Shown: positions 34,426 to 43,864, counted from the first letter of the stretch. The stretch: DNA of 64,000 bases from Marivivens niveibacter (GCF_002150005.2 NZ_MSPP01000005.1:160543-224542); one strand, 5' to 3'. Translations and numbers: made by a program. Notes: a model not told the origin generated them from the letters alone.

Positions 34426-36141
34426 ATGCGCGCCATTTATATCCTGATCATCGTTCTGACGGCCCCCTTAGCGGGTTGGGCCGTGAACCATTTTTCCTAT
34501 CGGTATTTCGTCACCGACGAAGTGGCCAAGGCCGACGGCACGCTATCCCTGTACCGCAGCTCGATCACCGCCGAATTGGAACAATACGCCCCGCTGATCT
34601 ATGTTTTGGCCCGTGATCCTGTGCTGATCGACGGGGCCGCGACGGGTGACATGACCTATGTAAACCCAAGGCTGCGCGATTTTTCGGATCAAGCGGAGCT
34701 GGACGCGATCTATTTCATCCGCCCTGACGGCATCACCACCGCCGCGTCAAATTTCGAAAATGACCTAAGCTTTATCGGGCAAGACTATTCGTTCCGCCCC
34801 TATTTCCAAATCGCCGCAAACGGCCAGCGCGGTCAGTTCTACGCCATCGGCGCGACCACTGGTTTGCCGGGGTTTTTCCTGTCCGAACCTGTGGTGTCAG
34901 ACGCGGGTGAAACACTGGGCGTGATCGTTTTGAAAATCAGCTTTGCCACCTTGAAACAAACATGGGTGTCCGCGGGCGAACAGGTATTTTTGGCGAACGA
35001 AGACGGCGTGATCATCCTAACATCCACCGCGGAGTGGGCCTATCGTACGCTGGCCCCGTTGTCGGATGAACAACGCAGCAAAATCGCAACCACGCGGCAA
35101 TTTGCGGATATCGAACTGGCTTCGCTGGATTGGCGCCGCACGGGCCCGCAAACCGCCGAAGTTAACAGCGATCCGCGATTGTACCTGATGTCCAACGCCC
35201 TGCCCTATGGCTGGTCGCTGCATTATTTCGTGTCCGACGACCGCGCCGTTGCTCGCAGTTGGCTGGTGACCGCAGGGATCGCGATTTTGGCGGGTTTGGC
35301 CGTTTTGGCGGTGCAAATCCAACACGCCCGTCAGGTCGGTCAGGCGCTGAAACGTTCCGAAAAAGAAGAGGCGATTTTGCGCACCGCCAACGACAAACTC
35401 GCGCTGGAAATTGCCGAACGCCGTCAGGCGGAATCTGAACTGCGCCGCACTCAGCGCGAATTGCAAAAGGCCAGCCGGCTGGCCGCTTTGGGCGAATTGT
35501 CGGCGTCCGTTACGCATGAATTGGGCCAACCCATTTCCGCCATGCGAAACCATCTGGCCGCTGCCGAATACCGCGCCCCCGATGGCAAAGTGCTAGGCAA
35601 ACTGGGCGGCTTGGTTGACCGGATGGAGGGGATAACTAAGCAACTGAAATTCTTTGCCACGCCCGACCCCGAACCGTTCGAGGTGGTTGATCTGCGCACC
35701 TCAATGGCTGCATCGATCGCGCTGCTGCAACATCGGATTGACGCGGCGAAGGTCACCGTTGATCAACGCATCCCCGATGACCCGATGCAAGTCTGGGGCA
35801 GCCGATTGCGGATCGAACAGGTGATGACCAACCTGATCCGCAACGCGCTGGACGCGGTCGATGACACCGATGCACCGCAGGTGGAAATCGCAATGGGCCA
35901 AGACGATCAGATCGTTTGGTTTTCCGTCGGCGATAACGGTCACGGGCTGGGTCAATCGACGCTAAATGATCTGGCCGAACCATTCGTTACAACGCGGGCC
36001 AGCGGCGCGGGGATGGGGCTGGGCCTTGCGATTTCGGCCAATATTATCAAAGATCACGACGGCGAAATGACCGCCCAAAACCGCGAAACCGGTGGCGCGG
36101 TGTTTCGGGTGACCTTTCCCGCCGCGCATTTGCCGACCTAA
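34426..36141 (+). CDS. DctB-like C4-dicarboxylate-type sensor histidine kinase
   Basis: 571 residues. Two membrane helices (about 3-20 and 280-300) bracket a periplasmic double-PAS-like sensor (AIYFIRPDGITTAASNF, YSFRPYFQIAANGQRG, YAIGATTGLPGFFLSEPV). A coiled coil leads to the kinase core: phospho-acceptor His in ASVTHELGQPISAMRN, N-box NLIRNALDAVDD, G-boxes VGDNGHGLG and GAGMGLGLAIS. It pairs with the regulator nine bases downstream and most likely senses the substrate of the adjacent DctPQM transporter. Start at ATG 34426; a TTG six bases earlier is not needed. Confidence 0.9.
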   Translation: MRAIYILIIVLTAPLAGWAVNHFSYRYFVTDEVAKADGTLSLYRSSITAELEQYAPLIYVLARDPVLIDGAATGDMTYVNPRLRDFSDQAELDAIYFIRPDGITTAASNFENDLSFIGQDYSFRPYFQIAANGQRGQFYAIGATTGLPGFFLSEPVVSDAGETLGVIVLKISFATLKQTWVSAGEQVFLANEDGVIILTSTAEWAYRTLAPLSDEQRSKIATTRQFADIELASLDWRRTGPQTAEVNSDPRLYLMSNALPYGWSLHYFVSDDRAVARSWLVTAGIAILAGLAVLAVQIQHARQVGQALKRSEKEEAILRTANDKLALEIAERRQAESELRRTQRELQKASRLAALGELSASVTHELGQPISAMRNHLAAAEYRAPDGKVLGKLGGLVDRMEGITKQLKFFATPDPEPFEVVDLRTSMAASIALLQHRIDAAKVTVDQRIPDDPMQVWGSRLRIEQVMTNLIRNALDAVDDTDAPQVEIAMGQDDQIVWFSVGDNGHGLGQSTLNDLAEPFVTTRASGAGMGLGLAISANIIKDHDGEMTAQNRETGGAVFRVTFPAAHLPT

Positions 36142-36150
36142 AGGAACCCC

Positions 36151-37479
36151 ATGCGATATTCGATTTTGGTCGTGGATGACGACAAAGAAATGCGTCATTC
36201 CCTTACCGATTTACTAGAGGCCGTGGGTTGGCAGGTCGACACCGTTTCCCGCGCCGAAAAGGCTTTGGATCACCTGAAAAGCGCCACGCCTGACGTCATT
36301 TTATCCGACGTACGTATGCCTGGCATGTCGGGGCTGGATTTACTGACGAAACTGGATCCTAACTTTGCCCCGCCGTTGATTCTGATCTCAGCGCACGGCG
36401 ATATTCCCATGGCCGTTCAGGCGATACAGGACGGCGCATATGGGTTTTTGGAAAAACCCTATCACCCCAAACGCCTGTTGACCGTGCTACAACACGCCGC
36501 TGAACAAAGCTCGATGAGGTCGCAAAACGCGCGGCTCAAGGCACGGCTGCTGGAATTGTCGGGGCTGGATCGGCTGCTGGTCGGCGGATCGCCAGCAGTG
36601 CAGGAACTGCGCGCTGCCATTCTGGACTATGCGGCGGCCGATGCCCCTGTTTTGATCCAAGGCGAAACAGGCACAGGCAAAGATCTGGTTGCCCGCGCGC
36701 TACATGATTTGGGGCCAATGGGCGAACGTCCGTTTTTGGCGATAAACTGCGCCACCCTAAACGCAGACACGTTCGAGGCCGACATGTTCGGCACCTTTGG
36801 CGCGCAAAAGGGTCGTTTGCAGGCGGCTGATGGCGGAACCTTGTTTCTGGACGAAATTTGCGCCTGTCCAATGGATGTTCAGGCCAAATTGCTGCGCGTG
36901 ATCGAAGATAAACAGATACTGCCCATCGGGTCCCCTGCCCCCGTCGCAATTAATTTGCGCATCATTTCCGCAACCAATGAAAACATTGAAAACGCGGTGT
37001 CTGCGGGCCATTTCCGCCGTGACCTGATGTTCCGCCTGAATACATTCGTGGTGGACCTGCCAAACCTTCGACAACGCCGAGATGACATCACGCTACTGAC
37101 CGCGCATTTTTTGAACGATTTCGCCCGCATCTACGAATGCGAACCGCCAGAACTCACGCCAGACGATTTTGCCGCGCTATTGGCCCACGATTGGCCCGGC
37201 AACATTCGTGAATTGCGCAGCGTCTGCGAAAGGCGTGTTCTATCCGCCCGCCGCGGTGGCGGCACGATGATCAGCGCCTTGCGGTCCGACACACTGATCG
37301 AAGACGTCCCCCATACCCTGCGCGCCGCCGTGGCCGCATTTGAACGCGAACTGATTGCCAAAGCGATCAAAGCACATCAAGGCCGCATGGACGCCGCCGC
37401 CGAGGCATTGGGCATTGGCCGCCGCACGTTGAACGAAAAGATCGTGAAATTGGGGCTGGATAAGGACGCTTTGCTGTAG
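36151..37479 (+). CDS. DctD-like response regulator lacking the GAFTGA loop
   Basis: 442 residues: receiver (1-120; Asp53 in VILSDVRMPG), AAA+ domain (about 140-370; Walker A GETGTGKD, Walker B GGTLFLDEI, arginine-bearing FRRDLMFRLN) and a Fis-type HTH (about 400-440; MDAAAEALGIGRRTLNEKI). Between DMFGTFG and GGTLFLDE only about a dozen residues remain (AQKGRLQAAD), where sigma54 activators carry the GAFTGA loop. Without it the protein should not open sigma54 promoters; I also see no -24/-12 element before the transporter gene. Rhodobacter NtrC is a known GAFTGA-less precedent that works with the sigma70-type holoenzyme. Confidence 0.9.
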   Translation: MRYSILVVDDDKEMRHSLTDLLEAVGWQVDTVSRAEKALDHLKSATPDVILSDVRMPGMSGLDLLTKLDPNFAPPLILISAHGDIPMAVQAIQDGAYGFLEKPYHPKRLLTVLQHAAEQSSMRSQNARLKARLLELSGLDRLLVGGSPAVQELRAAILDYAAADAPVLIQGETGTGKDLVARALHDLGPMGERPFLAINCATLNADTFEADMFGTFGAQKGRLQAADGGTLFLDEICACPMDVQAKLLRVIEDKQILPIGSPAPVAINLRIISATNENIENAVSAGHFRRDLMFRLNTFVVDLPNLRQRRDDITLLTAHFLNDFARIYECEPPELTPDDFAALLAHDWPGNIRELRSVCERRVLSARRGGGTMISALRSDTLIEDVPHTLRAAVAAFERELIAKAIKAHQGRMDAAAEALGIGRRTLNEKIVKLGLDKDALL

Positions 37480-37483
37480 CGCA

Positions 37484-37515
37484 GCATGCCCCTGCGGAAA
37501 TCCGCAGGGGCATGC
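37484..37515. terminator. Perfect 15-base-pair hairpin after the regulator gene
   Basis: GCATGCCCCTGCGGA, loop AA, TCCGCAGGGGCATGC. It starts five bases after the stop codon. No T-run follows, so termination may need other factors; it could equally protect the message end. Confidence 0.6.
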
Positions 37516-37571
37516 GTAATCGCCGCGCGTTTTCCTTCATAGGCGTTTCGCGATGATATGTGCATGATTGG

Positions 37572-37593
37572 CCCAGAAAATTTGTTTTCTGGG
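37572..37593 (+). promoter_or_regulatory. Hairpin abutting the dctP ribosome binding site
   Basis: CCCAGAAAA, loop TTTG, TTTTCTGGG; the next bases are AGGAAATC and the ATG at 37602. The right arm supplies the first G residues of the Shine-Dalgarno sequence, so folding should affect either ribosome access or 5'-end stability. Confidence 0.55.
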
Positions 37594-37601
37594 AGGAAAT
37601 C

Positions 37602-38615
37602 ATGAAAACTCTATGGACAGGCGCAGCCGCCGCTGCGCTGACAATGGCATTTGCAACCGAAACTTTGGCGACCGAATGGAATGTATCGCTGTGGGGCAAA
37701 CGCCGCGCATTCACCGAACACGTCGAAAAACTGGCCGAGCTGCTGAACGAAAAAACCGGAGGTGAATTCACGCTGAACATTTCCTACGGCGGTCTGTCGA
37801 ACAACCGCGAAAATCTGGATGGCATTTCCATCGGCGCGTTTGAAATGGCTCAATTCTGCGCTGGCTATCACCCAGACAAAAACCCATCGATCACTGTTTT
37901 GGAACTGCCGTTCCTCGGCGTTGATAGCCTAGAGCTAGAGCGCGAAATTTCAATGGCCGTCTACAATCACCCAGCAACACAGGCTGATCTGGAACGTTGG
38001 AACGCGCGCCTTTTGATGCCGTCGCCGCTGCCTCAGTATAACGTGGCTGGCGTGGGCGATGCGCCCCGCACGATCGAAGATTTCGCAGGCCTGACCGTTC
38101 GCGCAACCGGCGGCATCGGTGCCGCACTAGAGGCTGCAGGCGCAGTGCCAACATCCATGTCCGCGACCGAAGTACGTCAAGCCATGGACAGCGGCGTTAT
38201 CCGTGCGGCATCGTTCGCACCGCACGCGCACATGTCGTTTGGTACAATCGAAAATGCTGACTGGTGGACAACCAACCTGAACCCAGGCGCGGTAAACTGC
38301 CCTGTTGTCGTGAACATCGACGCCTACGATTCCCTGTCAGATGCAGAACGCGAAGCGCTGGATAGTTCCATCGACGAAGCGCTGGATTACTACATCGAAT
38401 ACTACAACGAACAGACCATGGCCGCATGGGGCCCTGCGCTCGACGAACGTGGCATCGAACGTGTTGAACTGGCCGAAGAAGAGCTGACCGCGCTACGCGA
38501 ATTGGCTGCTGCCCCAGCGGCCCAAGCGTGGATCGAAGAAAACAATGCGCGAGGTTTGCCTGCGCAGGAACTGTACGATCTGGTGATTGATACCGTCGCC
38601 GCGTCGAAACAGTAA
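37602..38615 (+). CDS. TRAP transporter substrate-binding protein, DctP family
   Basis: 337 residues from ATG 37602 after GGGAGGAAATC; the ATG at 37560 is not preceded by a site. Signal peptide of about 22 residues (MKTLWTGAAAAALTMAFATETLA), then a DctP fold: NVSLWGKRRAFTEHVEKLAE, the substrate-binding Arg in GLTVRATGGIGAAL, and TEVRQAMDSGVIRAASFAP. Likely carries an organic acid to the DctQM permease. It has an unusual histidine/proline-rich AGYHPDKNPS segment. Expression is probably governed by the DctBD pair upstream. Confidence 0.9.
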   Translation: MKTLWTGAAAAALTMAFATETLATEWNVSLWGKRRAFTEHVEKLAELLNEKTGGEFTLNISYGGLSNNRENLDGISIGAFEMAQFCAGYHPDKNPSITVLELPFLGVDSLELEREISMAVYNHPATQADLERWNARLLMPSPLPQYNVAGVGDAPRTIEDFAGLTVRATGGIGAALEAAGAVPTSMSATEVRQAMDSGVIRAASFAPHAHMSFGTIENADWWTTNLNPGAVNCPVVVNIDAYDSLSDAEREALDSSIDEALDYYIEYYNEQTMAAWGPALDERGIERVELAEEELTALRELAAAPAAQAWIEENNARGLPAQELYDLVIDTVAASKQ

Positions 38616-38621
38616 TTCACG

Positions 38622-38655
38622 AAACGCCCCGCCCAGCATCCGTTGGGCGGGGTTT
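38622..38655 (+). other. Intercistronic hairpin between dctP and dctQ
   Basis: CCCCGCCCA (38627-38635) pairs with TGGGCGGGG (38644-38652), and flanking AAA/TTT extend it. It resembles a weak terminator and should keep binding-protein message above permease message. Confidence 0.65.
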
Positions 38656-38671
38656 GATATAGGGGACTGCG

Positions 38672-39304
38672 ATGGCTGGTACCGCGCAAATTCTGACCGA
38701 CGACAGCACGCTTAGTCGGATTGACCAAAATTTTGTAAAAATTGAACGTGTATTGGCCCTGTTGTCGGGCCTTGCTGTGTTTGGGCTGATGCTTTTGGCC
38801 GTGTTTTCGGTTGCTGGCCGTAACTTTTTCGACCGCCCCGTGCCGGGATATGTGGATTGGATCGAACAATTCATGCCCCTGATCGCGTTTATGGGTATTT
38901 CCTTCACCCAACGCGAAGGCGGCCATATCCGCATGGACATGCTGGTTGGTCGGCTCAAGGGGCGGGCGCTGTTCACCTTTGAATTCATTACAACATTCGC
39001 GATGCTGATCCTGATGGCGCTGCTAATGTGGGGATCGTGGGCGCATTTCCAACGTAGCTTCGATTTCGCCGCCCCCATGTGGAGCCGCGACAGCACGATG
39101 GACATCGGCCTGCCGATCTGGCCCGCGAAATTGCTGGCGCCCGTGGCGTTCTCCGTTCTGTGCGCGCGTCTGGTGCTGCAACTGTACGGCTATGCCCGCG
39201 CGATTGTTCTGGGCCTTGAAAACCCTGTGGCCGTCCCCCTGCCCATCGATGTCGCAACCCAAGCCGCGCTAGAGGCCAAAACGGTCTCGGGCCACGACGA
39301 CTAA
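38672..39304 (+). CDS. TRAP transporter small permease, DctQ family
   Basis: 210 residues and four membrane helices. Marks of DctQ: VFSVAGRNFFDRPVPGYVDWIEQFMP and FTQREGGHIRMDMLVGRLKG. The membrane partner of DctM, ten bases before it. The start ATG at 38672 follows GGGGA. Confidence 0.9.
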   Translation: MAGTAQILTDDSTLSRIDQNFVKIERVLALLSGLAVFGLMLLAVFSVAGRNFFDRPVPGYVDWIEQFMPLIAFMGISFTQREGGHIRMDMLVGRLKGRALFTFEFITTFAMLILMALLMWGSWAHFQRSFDFAAPMWSRDSTMDIGLPIWPAKLLAPVAFSVLCARLVLQLYGYARAIVLGLENPVAVPLPIDVATQAALEAKTVSGHDD

Positions 39305-39314
39305 GGAGAGCGTC

Positions 39315-40715
39315 ATGGAACCTATTGAAATCGGTATTATCGTATCGCTCGGCCTGTTGTTCATGGTCGTTATCGGCATGCGCGTGGCCTTTGCTGCTGG
39401 TTTGGCGGGCCTGATTGGCCTGATTGCGATTTTCTGGGCGAAAAAGGATTTCGCAGGCGATCAGTTCATCTGGGCGCTGACCGTTTCGGTCAAAACCGCA
39501 GGCCAAGTCCCCCATTCCAAGGTCGCGTCCCAAGCGCTATCGCTGATCCCCACCTTTATCCTGATTGGCTATCTTGCCTACTACGCGGGCCTAACCAAAG
39601 CTCTGTTTACCGCCGCCAAACGCTGGATCGCGTGGGTGCCGGGCGGTATGGCCGTGGCGACCGTATTTGCGACCGCTGGCTTTGCGGCCGTATCGGGCGC
39701 ATCTATCGCGACCTCTGCGGTTTTTGCACGGATTGCGATCCCTGAAATGCTGGCCGTTGGATACGACAAAAAATTCGCGGCTGGCGTTGTGGCTGCGGGT
39801 GGTACGCTGGCGTCTTTGATCCCACCATCGGCCATTTTGGTGATCTATGCGATCATCGTGGAACAAGACGTGGGTAAACTGCTGCTGGCGGGTTTCCTGC
39901 CCGGTATCTTTTCGGCCATCGTCTATGCCGCGCTGATCATCGGCATGGCGATGACGATCAAAGGGTTCGGCCCAGCCGTTGGTGGGTTTACGTGGAAAGA
40001 ACGATTTGCGTCGCTGCCCCCTGCTGCGCCCATCCTGATCGTTGTGCTGACCATCGTTTTGTTCGTCTATAATCCGTTTGGTGGCGAAGCATGGGGCACT
40101 CCAACCGAAGGCGGCGCAATCGGGGCCTTTGTCGTTTTCCTGATGGCCGCCTATAACGGCATGCGCTGGAAAGAACTGCGTGGTGCATTGCTGGAAACGG
40201 CAAAATTGTCCGTAATGATCTTTACGATCATTTGGGGCGTTCTGATTTACGTGCGTTTTCTGGGCTTTGCCGACCTGCCGGGTGCGTTTTCCGATTGGCT
40301 GACATCGCTTTCCATGCCTCCCCTGTTGATCTTGGTCTGTATTCTGCTGGCCTATGCAGTGCTGGGTATGTTCATGGATGCCATTGGAATGATGCTGCTA
40401 ACTTTGCCCGTGGTCTACCCTGCGGTCATGGCGCTGAACGGCGGTGAAATGGTGTCCGCGGCAGACAGCACGTTTGGAATGTCAGGCCCAATGTGTGCGA
40501 TCTGGTTCGGTATTCTGGTGGTAAAAATGGCCGAATTCTGCCTGATCACACCGCCAATCGGTCTGAACTGTTTTGTCGTCGCCGGCGTCCGCGAAGACCT
40601 AAGCGTCCAAGACGTGTTCAAAGGCGTAACGCCGTTCTTTATCGCTGATGCGGTGACAATCGCGCTGCTCGTGGCGTTCCCATCCATCGTGCTCTGGCTG
40701 CCCAGCTTGGCCTAA
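39315..40715 (+). CDS. TRAP transporter large permease, DctM family
   Basis: 466 residues, about 12-13 membrane helices. Marks: GFAAVSGASIATSAVFARIAIPEM and GGTLASLIPPSAILVIYAI in the first half, FMDAIGMMLLTLPVVYPAV and CLITPPIGLNCFVVAG in the second. It forms the ion-coupled translocation channel. Ribosome binding site AAGGAG. Last gene of the dctPQM unit, closed by a strong terminator. Confidence 0.93.
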   Translation: MEPIEIGIIVSLGLLFMVVIGMRVAFAAGLAGLIGLIAIFWAKKDFAGDQFIWALTVSVKTAGQVPHSKVASQALSLIPTFILIGYLAYYAGLTKALFTAAKRWIAWVPGGMAVATVFATAGFAAVSGASIATSAVFARIAIPEMLAVGYDKKFAAGVVAAGGTLASLIPPSAILVIYAIIVEQDVGKLLLAGFLPGIFSAIVYAALIIGMAMTIKGFGPAVGGFTWKERFASLPPAAPILIVVLTIVLFVYNPFGGEAWGTPTEGGAIGAFVVFLMAAYNGMRWKELRGALLETAKLSVMIFTIIWGVLIYVRFLGFADLPGAFSDWLTSLSMPPLLILVCILLAYAVLGMFMDAIGMMLLTLPVVYPAVMALNGGEMVSAADSTFGMSGPMCAIWFGILVVKMAEFCLITPPIGLNCFVVAGVREDLSVQDVFKGVTPFFIADAVTIALLVAFPSIVLWLPSLA

Positions 40716-40720
40716 CATAG

Positions 40721-40752
40721 AAACGGTCACGGAAAATCCCGTGACCGTTTTT
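40721..40752. terminator. Bidirectional rho-independent terminator
   Basis: AAACGGTCACGG, loop AAAATC, CCGTGACCGTTT followed by TT. It ends dctPQM on the plus strand and the convergent DUF2322 gene on the minus strand. Confidence 0.85.
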
Positions 40753-40766
40753 AAACAATTCGCCGT

Positions 40767-41090
40767 TTAACGTATCTGAATGGCCAATACGGTGTTTTGG
40801 TCGATCACATCAAACAAACGGTCGATATTAGGATGCGCACCGGGGCGGTTTTTTGCGTCTTCGGTGTGCTCTGCGAAAATAGCCAGCCCATGTTCGGCTG
40901 CCTTTGCATTCAGCTCACCAAATTCTTTTCTCAGATAATGGTAAACAGCAAGCGACCCCTGTTTGCCAGGTTGGTTTTCAATAGAGGACACAGTCACCTC
41001 ATCAACGTCCACAAGATCAATTCCCTGAATGCCGTCGATTGAAGGCATCAGTTGAAGGTTTTCTTTGAAAGACGCGGTTGGCTGGATCAT
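40767..41090 (-). CDS. DUF2322 family protein
   Basis: 107 residues, soluble. It matches the small DUF2322 family: SFKENLQLMPSIDGI at the start, SIENQPGKQGSLAVYHYL in the middle and EHTEDAKNRPGAHPNIDRL near the end. No function is established. It lies 55 bases after the glutaredoxin 2 gene on the same strand and may be co-transcribed with it. Confidence 0.75.
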   Translation of the reverse strand: MIQPTASFKENLQLMPSIDGIQGIDLVDVDEVTVSSIENQPGKQGSLAVYHYLRKEFGELNAKAAEHGLAIFAEHTEDAKNRPGAHPNIDRLFDVIDQNTVLAIQIR

Positions 41091-41145
41091 TGATTTATCC
41101 TCTGAATTGATTTGGCGGCCGTATATCAGGAATGCATACGGACGT

Positions 41146-41781
41146 TCAAATTACCCGTTGTAGCTGGACCAATGGCGTTTTGCAGCGGTCCGCCATCATG
41201 GTCATATATTCCATAACTGGCTGGGGAAATGTCAGGTCGGGCACAATTGTCAGGCCACGTAAGACCGGGAACAGATAAATATCGTCAATGCTGGGCCGTT
41301 CTGCGTTTGGCAGCAGGGCAATCAATTCATCTAGCGCAGCTTCCATTTTCGCTCTGGCCACGTCGGTCTGAGCAATCAATTCCGCAAACGGACCAAAGGT
41401 CGCTTCTTTTTTCGCAGTAAAATAGGCGATCGCTTCAGGGTCGACAAATTCTGGATAGATTGCATTTGGCGCACGTGGGATCACCAATGTGTTCACTGTT
41501 GCATCGTGCGTTTTAAGCCAAGTTAACAAGGCCTCTGTTGGCGAACCATCGAATATCGGTTGGCCGTCGATGACGTCCAATTTATGAACGATATCAAGGC
41601 TCTCCCCCATGTGGCCATCGCGATCATTTAGGATCGGCAACATCTTTGCGCCAATCATACCAATAGGCGTTTCTTCGTCATGATTATCTAAATAGACGAC
41701 TTCAGCATCGATATTTTTCAGTCCCAGAGGCATGCGGGCTCGCACACAAAAGGGGCAATGATCGTAGACGTATAGCTTCAT
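41146..41781 (-). CDS. grxB: Glutaredoxin 2 (GrxB type)
   Basis: 211 residues, the size of GrxB rather than of small glutaredoxins. Redox site CPFC at residues 9-12 (YVYDHCPFCVRARM), cis-Pro in KMLPIL, glutathione-binding ESLDIVHKLD, then an all-helical GST-like C-terminal half ending in FPVLRGLTIV. It reduces disulfides with glutathione in the cytoplasm. Confidence 0.9.
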   Translation of the reverse strand: MKLYVYDHCPFCVRARMPLGLKNIDAEVVYLDNHDEETPIGMIGAKMLPILNDRDGHMGESLDIVHKLDVIDGQPIFDGSPTEALLTWLKTHDATVNTLVIPRAPNAIYPEFVDPEAIAYFTAKKEATFGPFAELIAQTDVARAKMEAALDELIALLPNAERPSIDDIYLFPVLRGLTIVPDLTFPQPVMEYMTMMADRCKTPLVQLQRVI

Positions 41782-41811
41782 AAAATATCCTTGTTGGTTT
41801 GCGATATGTGC

Positions 41812-41846
41812 GGAAAAAAAGCGGCCATAGGTTAAACCTAGGCCGC
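41812..41846 (-). terminator. Rho-independent terminator of the first sugar ABC operon
   Basis: On the minus strand GCGGCC-TAGGTT pairs with AACCTA-GGCCGC (one bulged base, very short loop) followed by seven T residues. It lies 47 bases beyond the ATPase stop. Confidence 0.9.
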
Positions 41847-41892
41847 CTATCAGGAAATAAACCCCGCCCGCGTGAGGCAGAGTTTGGGAGAG

Positions 41893-42720
41893 TTACTCTG
41901 CTGCGGAAACTTTCGGCGGGTGACCGTCGTGGGTTTCCATGTAGCCTTCGATGCTGGCTTCTAGGTCTGCCATGTTCTGGCCGCCTGCCATCAGGTCGGT
42001 GATTTCTTCGCGGGACTTTTCGCCCTTGCGGAAATCAGCTGCGATAGCGCCGCGGATCAGAACCGCAAAGTGGTCACCAACGGTCATCGCGTGCATCACT
42101 TGGTGGGTGATGAAGATAACAGCCAGACCGCGTTTCTTCGCTTCGTTCACGATGCGCAGAACGTGCGCCGCCTGTTTCACACCCAGTGCCGCAGTCGGTT
42201 CGTCCAAGATCAGAACGCGTGCACCGAAATACACAGCGCGCGCAATCGCCAGCGACTGACGCTCACCGCCCGACAGACCGCCAACCAGACGGTCGCCGTC
42301 GGTGATGCGGGTGATGCCCATTTTCTGGACTTCTTCCACAGCGATTTTGTTCGCGGTTTTGCGGTCAAAGACTTTGAACGGACCAAAGCCTTTGGTCGGC
42401 TCTTCGCCCATGAAGAAGTTACGACCAACCGACATCAGCGGATAAGTGCCGCCGAACTGGTGCACGGTTGCGATACCGCGGTTCTGCGCATCCTTCGGAC
42501 CCGAGAATTTGACCGGCTGACCATCGACCAGAACTTCGCCGCGGGTCGGTGCATGCACACCTGCCAGCGTTTTAATCAGGGTCGATTTACCGGCGCCGTT
42601 ATCGCCCAGCAGACACAGAACTTCGCCAGCTTTCACCTTCAGCGAGATTTCGTGCAAAACGTCAATCGGGCCAAAGCTTTTGTCGACGTTACGTAGTTCA
42701 ATTACAGGAGTGTCAGACAT
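41893..42720 (-). CDS. Sugar/polyol ABC transporter ATPase (copy 1)
   Basis: 275 residues, a single ABC domain of the ribose/inositol class (half of an RbsA-type protein). Walker A GDNGAGKST, signature LSGGERQS, Walker B VLILDEPTAAL, H-loop FITHQVMHAM. It differs from the ATPase at 57194 by one substitution (Gln for Glu in VLVDGQPVKF) and the last residues, although neighbouring subunits are clearly diverged. Last gene of the operon, three bases after the permease, and followed by a terminator. Confidence 0.93.
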   Translation of the reverse strand: MSDTPVIELRNVDKSFGPIDVLHEISLKVKAGEVLCLLGDNGAGKSTLIKTLAGVHAPTRGEVLVDGQPVKFSGPKDAQNRGIATVHQFGGTYPLMSVGRNFFMGEEPTKGFGPFKVFDRKTANKIAVEEVQKMGITRITDGDRLVGGLSGGERQSLAIARAVYFGARVLILDEPTAALGVKQAAHVLRIVNEAKKRGLAVIFITHQVMHAMTVGDHFAVLIRGAIAADFRKGEKSREEITDLMAGGQNMADLEASIEGYMETHDGHPPKVSAAE

Positions 42721-42723
42721 AAC

Positions 42724-43803
42724 TTATCCCTTTTTCTTGGTCGACGCATTGGTCGCCAGTTTGCGGAATGTGTCGTTCATCAGAACAGCGATCAGCAGTA
42801 GAACACCGATGAACAGCATGTTCAGGTCTTTATCAAAGCTGGTAAAGTTGATGCCTTGGAACACGATACCAAAGGTTAGCGTGCCAAAGAATGTGCCGGT
42901 CACAGTACCGAAACCACCCGTCAACAACACGCCACCGACAACCACACAGATGATGCTGTTAAAGATCATACCAAACTGCGTCGTGGTCGAAGCAGAGTTT
43001 GCAAGCACGCCTTCGGTGACGCCCACCAATGCAGCAGCCATAGCAGACAGCATGAACAGCGCGATTTTCAAACCGTTGGTCGGGATACCTGCGTTGCGTG
43101 CGGATTCTTGATCGCCACCCATCGCAAAGATCCAGTTACCCCACGGGGAAACGTGCAGGATGTAAAAGCAGACGATGCTGAAAACGATCCAGATAAAGAA
43201 AGAGCTTTGAAGGCTGCGGAAGATAGTGAAGCTGTTTTCGCCTTCGCCGATGATCCACGAATGGTAGTCGCCAAGGATGAATTCGGAAACGATACCCGCG
43301 TCAGGAACCGAGTGCTGGGTCGTGCCTGCGATCTGTTTCGAAAGATAAGCATTCAAACCCGCAATAACGAACAAGGTCGCCAACGTCACAATCAGTGACG
43401 GCACCTGTGTTCGTGTCACAAGCATCCCGTTAACCCAGCCGATCATACCAGCAACAACCATAGTGAACCCGACTGCGAACCAAATGTTCATGCCAAATTG
43501 GTTCGTCGCCATGGCCATGACGATACCACCCGCAGGGATCATCGCACCGACAGAAATATCCAATTCACCCGCGATCATCAGGAACCCAACAGGGATCGCG
43601 ATGATGCCGACTTTGGAAGCAAAGTTAAGCCAAGTGGACGATCCAAGTGGCGTCAGAAAGTTTTTATCCCAGCCAAAGTAGCTGAAGAAAATGAATACCA
43701 GAATGAAACCGGCTGCAGCACCGGCCTCTGGACGTCGTAACAGGCCCAATAGCGAAAAGCCGCTGCCCCCTGTGGATTTTTCGTTATTCGATGTGTCGGC
43801 CAT
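42724..43803 (-). CDS. Sugar/polyol ABC transporter permease
   Basis: 359 residues from ATG 43803 (GGAG upstream; the ATG at 43857 is unsupported). About ten membrane helices of the RbsC type: GFLMIAGELDISVGAMIPAG, VTRTQVPSLIVTLATLFVIAG and the ATPase-docking loop ESARNAGIPTNGLKI. It ends in a basic TKKKG tail. Only one permease gene is present here, so it may form a homodimer, unlike the second locus, which has two. Confidence 0.9.
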   Translation of the reverse strand: MADTSNNEKSTGGSGFSLLGLLRRPEAGAAAGFILVFIFFSYFGWDKNFLTPLGSSTWLNFASKVGIIAIPVGFLMIAGELDISVGAMIPAGGIVMAMATNQFGMNIWFAVGFTMVVAGMIGWVNGMLVTRTQVPSLIVTLATLFVIAGLNAYLSKQIAGTTQHSVPDAGIVSEFILGDYHSWIIGEGENSFTIFRSLQSSFFIWIVFSIVCFYILHVSPWGNWIFAMGGDQESARNAGIPTNGLKIALFMLSAMAAALVGVTEGVLANSASTTTQFGMIFNSIICVVVGGVLLTGGFGTVTGTFFGTLTFGIVFQGINFTSFDKDLNMLFIGVLLLIAVLMNDTFRKLATNASTKKKG

Positions 43804-43864
43804 TTGGCTTGTCTCCAAGTGTCGAATGTTCTGCCCGTTGTCCCAGTACGCGGGCAAATTAAAT

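Noticed and set aside
37516..37601. Sigma54 (-24/-12) promoter before dctP
   Set aside because: TTGGCCC at 37569 has no GC element at the required spacing, consistent with the missing GAFTGA loop in the regulator.
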